Assembly: GCA_030654965.1 (NCBI GenBank)
Contig: JAURWL010000252.1
Span: 1-59,307 of the forward strand
Source of the DNA: Dehalococcoidales bacterium
GTDB lineage: Bacteria > Chloroflexota > Dehalococcoidia > Dehalococcoidales > Fen-1064
DNA length: 59,307 nt
Reading direction: 5' to 3'
In this document: positions 18,285-25,383 of the stretch, piece by piece
How the letters are laid out: each line of letters starts with the position of its first letter
How positions within the stretch are numbered: position 1 is the first letter of the stretch
Program-made: the position numbers and the translations under genes
The notes under the pieces: model-generated
What the model was told of the DNA's origin: nothing
Databases searched by the model: none
What the model saw: only the letters and a program-made list of their open reading frames with translations

Positions 18285-19372
18285 ATATCAAACGTATCTT
18301 CACCCTGCTGGGAAAGGAATTATTGCATGGACCGCGCGGTTTCATACTGACCATGACCATCGCTGCGCCACTACTGATTACTCTGGTAGTCAACCTGGCT
18401 CTCGGCGACCTGTTCGGCAACACAGCGCAAATGGCAATCTTCGATGAAGGTCAGTCTCAATTGGTGTTTCTTCTTGAGGAAGCCAGCCAACTCCATATTG
18501 CGGAATACGACTCGTCGGATGCTGTGAAAGACGCCGTCTCACGCGGTGCCGCCGATTTTGGCATCGTTTTACCCGCCGACTTCGACAGTACTATCACAAG
18601 CGACGAGAAAGTAGCAGTTACCACCTATATCTGGGGTGAAAGCCTGGCTAAAAACCGCACCATCATCACCGCCACTCTACTGGACCTGACACATCAACTG
18701 AGCTCTCAACCGGAACCGATTATCCTGGAATCAATTACCCTGGGAGATGAAGAAACGATTCCGTGGAGCCGGCGACTGATGCCGATGACGGTAATGATGG
18801 CTATCTTCTTTGGGGGATTGATGTTACCCGCAACCTCACTTATCGAAGAAAAGCAGAAGCGTACTTTACAGGCGCTGGCAGTTACCCCGGCTTCGCTACC
18901 CGATATCTTTATCGCCAAAGGAATAATGGGCGCGATTCTCAGCCTGGTGATGGGTACTATCATCCTGCTGATAAATCTGGCGTGGGGTAATTCTCCCTTC
19001 TTTCTATTGTTGACGTTGACCCTGGGAGCCGTTATGGCTGCCGAGATTGGCCTTATACTGGGGACACTAATCAACGACATGAATACCCTCTTTGCCGTCT
19101 GGAAATTTGGCGGTTTACTCCTTTTCGGTCCCGCCATTATCTACATGTTCCCTGAACTGCCTCAGTGGCTGAATTATATCTTCCCTACCTATTATGTCAC
19201 CGGGCCCATAATGGATATCAGTCTGGGCACCATGGATACGCAAACGCTAATGCAACTGGCTATTGCACTTGGCGTTATTCTCATTCTGGCTTTATTGCAA
19301 AGCCGATTGATAAATCGCCTCTCCGGGGAAGTAGTCCAACAAGCTACCAAGGAATCGGAGGCAACCGGTTAG
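18281..19372 (+). CDS. ABC-2 type transporter permease (second)
   Basis: A 363-residue paralogue of the preceding permease with the same layout: one N-terminal helix, a soluble region of ~140 residues, then a C-terminal bundle of about five helices beginning at R-R-L-M-P-M-T-V-M-M. It contains I-E-E-K-Q-K-R-T-L-Q-A-L-A-V-T-P, the coupling-helix motif typical of ABC-2 permeases. Last gene of the exporter operon. Downstream is a structured repeat rather than a clear terminator. Confidence 0.92.
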   Translation: MNIKRIFTLLGKELLHGPRGFILTMTIAAPLLITLVVNLALGDLFGNTAQMAIFDEGQSQLVFLLEEASQLHIAEYDSSDAVKDAVSRGAADFGIVLPADFDSTITSDEKVAVTTYIWGESLAKNRTIITATLLDLTHQLSSQPEPIILESITLGDEETIPWSRRLMPMTVMMAIFFGGLMLPATSLIEEKQKRTLQALAVTPASLPDIFIAKGIMGAILSLVMGTIILLINLAWGNSPFFLLLTLTLGAVMAAEIGLILGTLINDMNTLFAVWKFGGLLLFGPAIIYMFPELPQWLNYIFPTYYVTGPIMDISLGTMDTQTLMQLAIALGVILILALLQSRLINRLSGEVVQQATKESEATG

Positions 19373-19460
19373 ACATTGGTCTAGCATCGAGAGCAACAGT
19401 TCCTGCACCGCACATAACAAGCTAATTATAATACCCTTTTTACTACAAAAATCACTAACT

Positions 19461-19595
19461 ATTCCGTTGAAAAACGGAATCCAGAGTTCTAGTTCTCTTC
19501 GGTCTTGTGATACCCTGTTATCTCACTACGCCTCATCCCCTTACCCCTTCTCCGCAGAGAAGGGGTTGAATATATAAGAGGGCAGTACCCTCTTA
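19461..19595. repeat. Dispersed three-hairpin repeat, copy 1
   Basis: Three hairpins in order: ATTCCG/CGGAAT (19461-19480), CCCCTTCTC/GAGAAGGGG (19544-19565) and TAAGAGGG/CCCTCTTA (19575-19595). The layout and flanking words, including GGAATCCAGAG, recur at 24033-24170 with altered but still paired stems. It fills most of the gap 19373-19732, which otherwise holds only the terminator at 19650-19702. Confidence 0.75.
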
Positions 19596-19649
19596 AACTC
19601 CTGTATTTTCATCTCTTGTACTCGGATACAACCAACATGAATGAGCTGA

Positions 19650-19702
19650 GAAAAGAAGCAGGCGCCGTTGGTAATACCGATTCTCACCCATCAGCGCCTG
19701 CT
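19650..19702 (-). terminator. Intrinsic terminator of the 4-hydroxybutyryl-CoA dehydratase-like gene
   Basis: On the minus strand AGCAGGCGC (complement of 19694-19702) pairs with GCGCCTGCT (complement of 19657-19665), a 9-bp stem followed by TCTTTTCTC. It lies 30 bp after the stop codon of the minus-strand gene. The loop is long (28 nt). Confidence 0.6.
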
Positions 19703-19732
19703 GGAATGCTAACCCGCAGATAAAAACAACCT

Positions 19733-21292
19733 TTATTTCTTGGAGCTTGGTTCTCTCCCTTTGCCTGTCTTGCTGACTTTCGGTGCAGATTTCGTCTTAG
19801 TGGTCTTGGGAGCGAGAATTTCACGGTCGCCCTGACTCATCCCGGCGATGTACCTGACGAGCTTTTTACGCGCCTCGATATCGTACTGAGTAGTGATGGC
19901 AATCTGTTCCATAACGGGTGAACCGCCACCGTGGTATGCGCCGATATTGTGGATACCACCACTGGCGGAACACAGCACATCACCCAGGTAGCGCCATACC
20001 TGCGCCTGGTCTTCGACGGACATGGTGGGGCTGCGTTTGGTATATTTAAGTAATAAGTCTTTGGTATCTTTGTTGAGAAAGTCTTTCTCGTGCGGGAAGG
20101 TGGCGGTGACGCCGCCTGAAATATCGCACAGCATTTCGGCCTCGTGGAATACCGCTTCCCCTGACAGGCACCGCCCCACATTGCAGTAGATAGAGTTGGG
20201 GATATACGAACCGGGTCCGTAGGGGATGAACCCGGTGCCCGGCATGTAGACCTCCGGCTTACCGAGGTCGGAAGCGGTATAGCCGGCGGCATAGCCGAGC
20301 TCGGTGACCATAATAATCTCGGCGAACATTTTGCGGACATGGTCCGCTTTCTGAACATTGTTCGCTTCGGCGGCGAGCCCGGCACCACCGAGAATAATAT
20401 CGCCGATGGCCGGTTTACAGCCGGAATAGGAATGGCGGTGGAAGAGCGCAAACAGTAGCGCCAGCGTACCACCGTGCTGTGCTTCCCCTGCCAGGAATAC
20501 CCGCTCCCACGGCACAAAACAATTATCGAATATCAAATAAGAATCAGTGGAGCCCGGCATAAATCCACGTTTGAAGTATTCCCTGGGTCTCAGGTTGTGA
20601 ATGGTAACTACCTGCTTTAATCCATCCCAGTCGCCGGGTACGGCAAAGGCAACCGCGTAGTCCTTATCCTGGGGTCGCAGGGCGCGGGTGGGCACTACCA
20701 GCACCTCATCGGCAACCGATGCTTCGGAGATGTGCACTTTACAGCCGCTGACGACAATGCCGTCCTTCAGCCTTTCCTTGATTCTCACATAGGCATCAGG
20801 ATTCGGCTGGTCGGCAGGACGGAGCATTCTATCGCCCTTAACATCCGTCTGGGCGCAACAACCCACCAAATCTTCATTCTGGAAGCGGGTCAACCACTTT
20901 TTGAAGTTCTTGTGGTATTCCGTAGCCCCGTTGTTTGATTTATCGGCTTCGTAAGATACGTTATAAATGGCATTGGTAGCATCGATACCCATACATCGCT
21001 GGATGCACCCGCCCACTTTCTGACAGAGCATACGGGTCATGTCCTGCTTTTTGTGCAGGTCTTCCTTGCTGTGATGAATATGTGTGAAACGACTGATTTT
21101 CTTACCGGTGAGGTGGGAGATGGCAGTGCACAAACCTTCATTCTCCGGTTTCAAAGCTTCATCGAAGGTCGTGCCCATGGTATTGAGACAAGCCATCTGG
21201 CGCTCATCGGTGCGGTCGATTCGCTCGCCATCGTAGTAAATGTTCCGCTTCATTTTAGACAGCCCTTTAATGTATTGCTGTTTGGTCCTCAT
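19733..21292 (-). CDS. 4-hydroxybutyryl-CoA dehydratase-like flavoprotein (HpaB/AbfD family)
   Basis: A 519-residue member of the family containing 4-hydroxybutyryl-CoA dehydratase (AbfD) and 4-hydroxyphenylacetate 3-monooxygenase. The four [4Fe-4S] ligands of clostridial AbfD (C99, C103, H292, C299) have clear counterparts: C96 and C100 in C-I-Q-R-C, H285 and C292 in H-R-H-S-Y-S-G-C. This favours the oxygen-sensitive dehydratase over the monooxygenase, which lacks the cluster. A K/S/P-rich tail of ~30 residues is unusual. ATG 21292 sits behind GAGGAGG. Transcribed alone with its own terminator. The exact acyl-CoA substrate is an inference. Confidence 0.85.
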   Translation of the reverse strand: MRTKQQYIKGLSKMKRNIYYDGERIDRTDERQMACLNTMGTTFDEALKPENEGLCTAISHLTGKKISRFTHIHHSKEDLHKKQDMTRMLCQKVGGCIQRCMGIDATNAIYNVSYEADKSNNGATEYHKNFKKWLTRFQNEDLVGCCAQTDVKGDRMLRPADQPNPDAYVRIKERLKDGIVVSGCKVHISEASVADEVLVVPTRALRPQDKDYAVAFAVPGDWDGLKQVVTIHNLRPREYFKRGFMPGSTDSYLIFDNCFVPWERVFLAGEAQHGGTLALLFALFHRHSYSGCKPAIGDIILGGAGLAAEANNVQKADHVRKMFAEIIMVTELGYAAGYTASDLGKPEVYMPGTGFIPYGPGSYIPNSIYCNVGRCLSGEAVFHEAEMLCDISGGVTATFPHEKDFLNKDTKDLLLKYTKRSPTMSVEDQAQVWRYLGDVLCSASGGIHNIGAYHGGGSPVMEQIAITTQYDIEARKKLVRYIAGMSQGDREILAPKTTKTKSAPKVSKTGKGREPSSKK

Positions 21293-21405
21293 ATTTCCTC
21301 CTCAATCACTTTTCATAGTGGCGGACTTTGTCCACATTCTAACACTGTTTTGATTGATTGCATAGTGGTTCTTCAATTCGAGTTCTCCAGAATCAATCCA
21401 CATGG

Positions 21406-21411
21406 TATAAT
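21406..21411 (+). promoter_or_regulatory. -10 box of tsaD, suggesting a leaderless transcript
   Basis: A perfect TATAAT ends only 8 bp before the tsaD ATG at 21420, and no Shine-Dalgarno sequence lies between. A -10 box here would start transcription at or next to the A of the ATG. The -35 region is poor. Confidence 0.55.
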
Positions 21412-21419
21412 CAAGCCAT

Positions 21420-22397
21420 ATGAGACTCCTCGGCATTGAAACATCCTGCGATGAGACTGCCGCCGCTATCGTTGAGGACGGCATAAAAATCCTCTCCAAT
21501 GAAATCGCCTCACAGGTGGATATCCACGCTCGCTACGGCGGCATCGTACCGGAGGTCGCTTCCCGGCAACACACCCTGAGCATCATCCCCATCATCTCCA
21601 GCGCCATGACGCAGGCAAAGACGACGTGGCAAGACCTGGACGCCATCGCCGTCACTACAGGACCCGGGTTGGCTGGCTCTCTGCTGACGGGTGTCAACAC
21701 CGCCAAAGCCATCAGCTTCGCACATGGACTGCCCCTCATCGGCGTCAATCACCTGGAAGGTCATATCTACGCCAACTGGCTGGCTGAGGTTCTTCCCGAA
21801 TTCCCGCTCGTCTGTCTGATTGTATCCGGCGGACACAGCGACCTGGTACTGATGCGCGGGCACGGCGACTACACCCTGCTCGGACGGACGCGCGATGACG
21901 CCGCCGGCGAAGCCTTCGATAAAGCCGCCCGTTTACTCGGATTGGGTTATCCCGGCGGACCGGCGATTGAGAAAGCCGCCGCGACTGGCAAAGACATCAT
22001 ACCTCTGCCCCGCGCCTGGCTCAAGGGTACCAGTGACTTCAGCTTCAGCGGCATCAAGACAGCGTTATTACGGTTGGTGGAAGAGGGGAAAATTGCCAAC
22101 CCCGCCGATGGCGCCGCCAGTTTTCAAGCGGCTTTAGTCGAGGTGCTCGTGACTAAGACCATTGCCGTGGCACAGGAGCACCGGGTGAGGCAAATCATCC
22201 TCTGCGGCGGGGTTGCCGCCAATAAAACCCTGCGGCAGACCTTCCTCGCGCAGTCACCATTACCCGTCCTCATCCCGCCGATGATTTTGTGCACGGACAA
22301 CGCCGCCATGATTGCCGCCTGCGGCTACTTCCGCTTCCGGGCGGGTAAAATCAGCGACCTGTCCCTGGACGTGGTGCCGAATTTGAAGATGGCGTAG
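21420..22397 (+). CDS. tsaD: tRNA N6-threonylcarbamoyladenosine transferase TsaD
   Basis: A 325-residue ASKHA-fold enzyme that transfers the threonylcarbamoyl group to A37 of ANN-decoding tRNAs, together with TsaB and TsaE encoded elsewhere. Diagnostic motifs are [12 protein letters not shown] at the N-terminus, G-V-N-H-L-E-G-H (metal-binding His pair), V-S-G-G-H-S, the [19 protein letters not shown] segment, and the C-terminal T-D-N-A-A-M-I-A. Length is typical. It converges with the DUF2851 gene, only 3 bp apart. Confidence 0.96.
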   Translation: MRLLGIETSCDETAAAIVEDGIKILSNEIASQVDIHARYGGIVPEVASRQHTLSIIPIISSAMTQAKTTWQDLDAIAVTTGPGLAGSLLTGVNTAKAISFAHGLPLIGVNHLEGHIYANWLAEVLPEFPLVCLIVSGGHSDLVLMRGHGDYTLLGRTRDDAAGEAFDKAARLLGLGYPGGPAIEKAAATGKDIIPLPRAWLKGTSDFSFSGIKTALLRLVEEGKIANPADGAASFQAALVEVLVTKTIAVAQEHRVRQIILCGGVAANKTLRQTFLAQSPLPVLIPPMILCTDNAAMIAACGYFRFRAGKISDLSLDVVPNLKMA

Positions 22398-22400
22398 TCT

Positions 22401-23735
22401 CTATATAACGAGCGGACATTCCCCACATCTCCCCTGTGTGCAGAACCGCTTATAGAGATGGAGCAATCCCTGCTGGCGCCGCGCCGAATTTAACAACGCG
22501 CGTTTCACCCCCAACTGAACACGCATGTGCCTTTCGATGGTGTTTTCAGCAGCAGGCGGATAATCACAGTACAACTCAAAGACTTTTTCCCCGATTCCCG
22601 GCTGACAATCCCCTTCTCCGGAAGCAGCGATAAACGGGAATAACACGTTCACAATAATTTCTTTAGCGCGCGACCGTCCAATCAGAAACTGGTCCAATCC
22701 CCGGCACTGTTTCCCCAAATCGAAGCGGTCCGCCCAATAACCATCCGCCTTGACCATCAGCCCGGCTTCCACCTGACACCAGCCATCGTCTGGTGACGTT
22801 TGTTTAACCAGTTCAACCAAGCCTGCCAATAATCCGCGTCTCCGGTATTGCCAGAGCAAGCGCGCCATACCCGCCAGACGGCGTAAAGGGAAATTTCCCG
22901 GACGGACGCGGAACAGTCGCCAGTCTGTGGTAGATAATGCCGGCTGGCGCTGACTGACACGCCAGTCCCTCTCTACAGCCTGCGTCCACTCCTCATCGCA
23001 GGTTGAGAGAAGAGTATCGACTCTCTGCGAAGGTAGAAATCCAGCTGTCCCCAGCAACAGCGCTTCCAAACGCGCCAGCGCCGACTCTTCCAGAGTCTCC
23101 TGTGCCACCGATTCCAGTGAAGCCAGAGGTAGTTGCTCCGCTAATATTTGAAAGGGGACGATATTCCGGGAATACCCGAGCGCGCCCATGACGCCTCGAT
23201 ACAGACACTGTCCCGCATCGGTGTATTCAAGTCCGCGGCAAAAAACCGACTGCTTCTCCCGGAAGCGTGCTTCGCCGGCGCAGTCAAGCACAGCCACAAT
23301 CTTTTCCTCACTGATACCGCCCGCGCTACCGGCACAGTATGGCAATGACGGTTTCGTTTCCCTTCGAGTGATTGCCATCGTTCTCTGATTACTCAGGGAA
23401 ATCACCGGGACGCTACAACCATTTTCGAGACGGGTCACATCTTCAGCATCATGCCACATCACCACGTGGAGAACGATGCCATTATATGTCTTATTCCGGT
23501 GGTGACAGTGTGTGCGCCAGTCACTCGACCGCACGTGAATCTCGATATCTCCCTTGGTTAGCCGCCCGCCGATACTCAAGACCGCGTCTTTGAAATCAGC
23601 GCCAGGCTCGTCGCTGGGGCGCCCGGGATAGACCACCCGTACCACTCGTTCATCCACCGTCGATAAGCTGGTGCCGTCTTTTGCTACATACTGCCAGAGT
23701 TCGGTTACCTTTGCTTCCGTCAGTTCCTGTGTCAT
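22401..23735 (-). CDS. DUF2851 family protein
   Basis: A 444-residue protein recognised by the DUF2851 opening: E-L-W-Q-Y then V-V-Y-P-G-R-P...G-A-D-F-K-D-A-V-L-S-I-G-G and G-D-I-E-I-H-V-R-S-S-D-W with H-C-H-H-R-N-K-T-Y-N-G-I-V-L-H-V-V. The His-rich segment (~85-105) and the C-terminal C-T-Q-G-R-C-G-E-C could bind metal. The function of the family is unknown to me. It stands alone between tsaD and a repeat-filled gap. ATG 23735 has no strong ribosome site. Confidence 0.85.
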   Translation of the reverse strand: MTQELTEAKVTELWQYVAKDGTSLSTVDERVVRVVYPGRPSDEPGADFKDAVLSIGGRLTKGDIEIHVRSSDWRTHCHHRNKTYNGIVLHVVMWHDAEDVTRLENGCSVPVISLSNQRTMAITRRETKPSLPYCAGSAGGISEEKIVAVLDCAGEARFREKQSVFCRGLEYTDAGQCLYRGVMGALGYSRNIVPFQILAEQLPLASLESVAQETLEESALARLEALLLGTAGFLPSQRVDTLLSTCDEEWTQAVERDWRVSQRQPALSTTDWRLFRVRPGNFPLRRLAGMARLLWQYRRRGLLAGLVELVKQTSPDDGWCQVEAGLMVKADGYWADRFDLGKQCRGLDQFLIGRSRAKEIIVNVLFPFIAASGEGDCQPGIGEKVFELYCDYPPAAENTIERHMRVQLGVKRALLNSARRQQGLLHLYKRFCTQGRCGECPLVI

Positions 23736-24248
23736 GACTCAATTTCCACACGCTAACGTGTACCGTCTGCCAGAAAAAAGCGACTCCTCTCCAAACCGCC
23801 TCTATTGTGTTTACTTGTGTTTAATTGTCTTCGCCAGTGAAGTAATCTCTACCCTTTCCAAACCATAGCGAGGTTTCCCGGGGCACTGATACACCACAGC
23901 AAGGCACCTTTCAATTAAGCATAGTCATACTAAGTGTAACGTCATTTTTAATTACGCATTAGGTGAGGTTGCAATGACCTGCTTGCCTTTTCGACGAATT
24001 TTCATTCCAGCGGAGGCTTCAGACAGAAGGTTCAGCCTGAAGGCTGGAATCCAGAGCCTACCCATACCATTTTGGTATTTCGTGAAAATATCTCTTTGCA
24101 CAACGCCCTATCCCTTTATCCCTTCCCCGCAGGGAAGGGACAGAATGTGTAAGGGGGTGCAATCCCCTTACCACCCTGCTTTACGTAACACCTACCAAAT
24201 CAAGCATAGCCAAACTTAAATAATACACTTTATTGCCGTAAGTCCATC
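23736..24248. other. Intergenic region, 513 bp
   Basis: No credible gene. An 81-codon open frame at 23974-24219 runs through the hairpin repeat and has no family resemblance. The region's main content is repeat copy 2 (24033-24170). Confidence 0.5.
24033..24170. repeat. Dispersed three-hairpin repeat, copy 2
   Basis: Hairpins CAGCC/GGCTG (24033-24046), TCCCTTCCC/GGGAAGGGA (24119-24140) and TAAGGGG/CCCCTTA (24150-24170), in the same order and with the same linking words as copy 1 at 19461-19595. Stem differences between copies are paired: A-T in one is G-C in the other. Confidence 0.75.
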
Positions 24249-24758
24249 CTATTTCTTCCCCCGGTCTAACTCTTCCTGAAACACGCGGTAGGCTGGTTCC
24301 CCGTAGAGCACAAAAATCACCTTCTCTAGCTCTGTTTTCCTCATGGCATATTCTCTCACCACCCCAATCATGAGACGAGCACATTCCTCAAGGGAGAATC
24401 CACCCACCCCGGTCCCCAACGCCGGGAAAGCAATACTTTTGCATCCGAGCTCATCAGCGCGGCGCAGACTGTTCTCCGTTGCCTTTTTGATAATCACGGC
24501 GTCGGTACGCAGGTCCTGTCCCATGACAGCCGCATGAATCACATATCTGGCTTCGAGTCTACCCGCTCCGGTAGAAATCGCTTCCCCTATCGATATTGGT
24601 CCCTTCTTCATCGCCTCTTCTTCGACTTCCCGACCACCCACCCTTTTCAGAGCGCCGGCGACACCGCTCCCCATCCAGAGACGATTATTGGCGGCATTCA
24701 CCAGGGCATCCGCTTCACACCGGCTGATGTCCCCTTCCCTGATTTCAATGGTGAGCAT
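24249..24758 (-). CDS. Macrodomain protein (ADP-ribose/O-acetyl-ADP-ribose binding, YmdB-like)
   Basis: A 169-residue single macrodomain. Signature segments are G-D-I-S...A-D-A-L-V-N-A-A-N-N-R-L, G-S-G-V-A-G-A-L-K-R-V-G-G, V-I-H-A-A-V-M-G and I-A-F-P-A-L-G-T-G-V-G-G-F-S. Members bind ADP-ribose and many hydrolyse ADP-ribosyl esters. The ATG at 24758 is chosen for its GAGGAGG site six bases upstream; the in-frame start at 24773 has none. Transcribed alone between repeats. No ADP-ribosyltransferase or sirtuin is adjacent, so the biological role is open. Confidence 0.93.
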   Translation of the reverse strand: MLTIEIREGDISRCEADALVNAANNRLWMGSGVAGALKRVGGREVEEEAMKKGPISIGEAISTGAGRLEARYVIHAAVMGQDLRTDAVIIKKATENSLRRADELGCKSIAFPALGTGVGGFSLEECARLMIGVVREYAMRKTELEKVIFVLYGEPAYRVFQEELDRGKK

Positions 24759-24861
24759 TGTTTGCCTCCTCAAGACGGATTAGGAATAAGTATACACGTT
24801 TCCGTGTAGTCTGTCAAGCACGACCAGATATTGAGCTTCCCGCGCACTCAAGAGCTGACTC

Positions 24862-24962
24862 CCCTCTCAGAGAGGGAAACCGATATATCCTCCCCCTTTA
24901 GTAAAGGGGGTTCATCCTGAAGGTTTATCCTGAGGTTTTTCTGAAGGGTTCACCCTGAAGGG
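24862..24962. repeat. Palindromes plus four degenerate tandem repeats
   Basis: A perfect palindrome CCCTCTC-A-GAGAGGG (24862-24876) and a second, CCCCCTTTA-G-TAAAGGGGG (24892-24910), are followed by four 12-14 bp tandem units at 24911-24962 of the form TT(C/T)A(T/C)CCTGAAGG. Together with short flanks they fill the gap between the macrodomain gene and rpsO. Confidence 0.7.
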
Positions 24963-25045
24963 AAAGTGGGGGATTTTAACATTTCGCAGTAGTTTTGAGC
25001 ATTAGAATTTACATGGCACGATTTCACTTGTGGTTTTAGGTGTGT

Positions 25046-25051
25046 TATAAT
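25046..25051 (+). promoter_or_regulatory. Putative -10 box of rpsO
   Basis: TATAAT lies 40 bp before the proposed TTG start of rpsO. The -35 region (TTTCAC, 18-bp spacing) is weak. Confidence 0.5.
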
Positions 25052-25090
25052 TGTCTGGAATTAAAAGACAGGATAATAACGGAGTGTCAC

Positions 25091-25354
25091 TTGGACAGAG
25101 AGAGAAAACAAACAATTGTCAGCCAGTTCGAACGTAAAAAGAGCGACACCGGCTCGCCGGAAGTACAGGTCGCCCTGCTCACCGAGCGCATTAACCGGCT
25201 GACGGAACACGCTACAGCCAACAAGCACGATTATGACACCCGGCGGGGATTACTCCGCCTGGTAGTTCAGCGACGCCGCCAGCTCTCCTATCTGAGCAAA
25301 AAGGACGCCGACCGCTACAACAGGCTCATCAAGACCCTCGGTCTGCGGAAATAA
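25091..25354 (+). CDS. rpsO: 30S ribosomal protein S15
   Basis: Binds 16S rRNA in the central domain. Conserved core: H-A-T-A-N-K-H-D-Y-D-T-R-R-G-L-L-R-L-V, R-R-R-Q-L-S-Y-L and Y-N-R-L-I-K-T-L-G-L-R. The open frame starts at 25040, but those extra residues are not S15-like. A TTG at 25091, six bases after GGAG (25081-25084), gives 87 residues, the normal length. The gene is followed after 29 bp by pnp, the classical rpsO-pnp order. Confidence 0.95.
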   Translation: MDRERKQTIVSQFERKKSDTGSPEVQVALLTERINRLTEHATANKHDYDTRRGLLRLVVQRRRQLSYLSKKDADRYNRLIKTLGLRK

Positions 25355-25383
25355 TAAATTGTACCTTTCCAGGAGGAACTTTT

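Noticed and set aside
19837-20517. 226-codon frame overlapping the 4-hydroxybutyryl-CoA dehydratase-like gene
   Set aside because: Out-of-frame shadow of a gene with conserved metal ligands; Arg/Pro/Ser-rich and without family features.
23974-24219. 81-codon open frame between DUF2851 and macrodomain genes
   Set aside because: It runs through the palindromic repeat and has no ribosome site or family resemblance.
24911-24962. CRISPR-like array
   Set aside because: Units are 12-14 bp, contiguous and degenerate, with no spacers.
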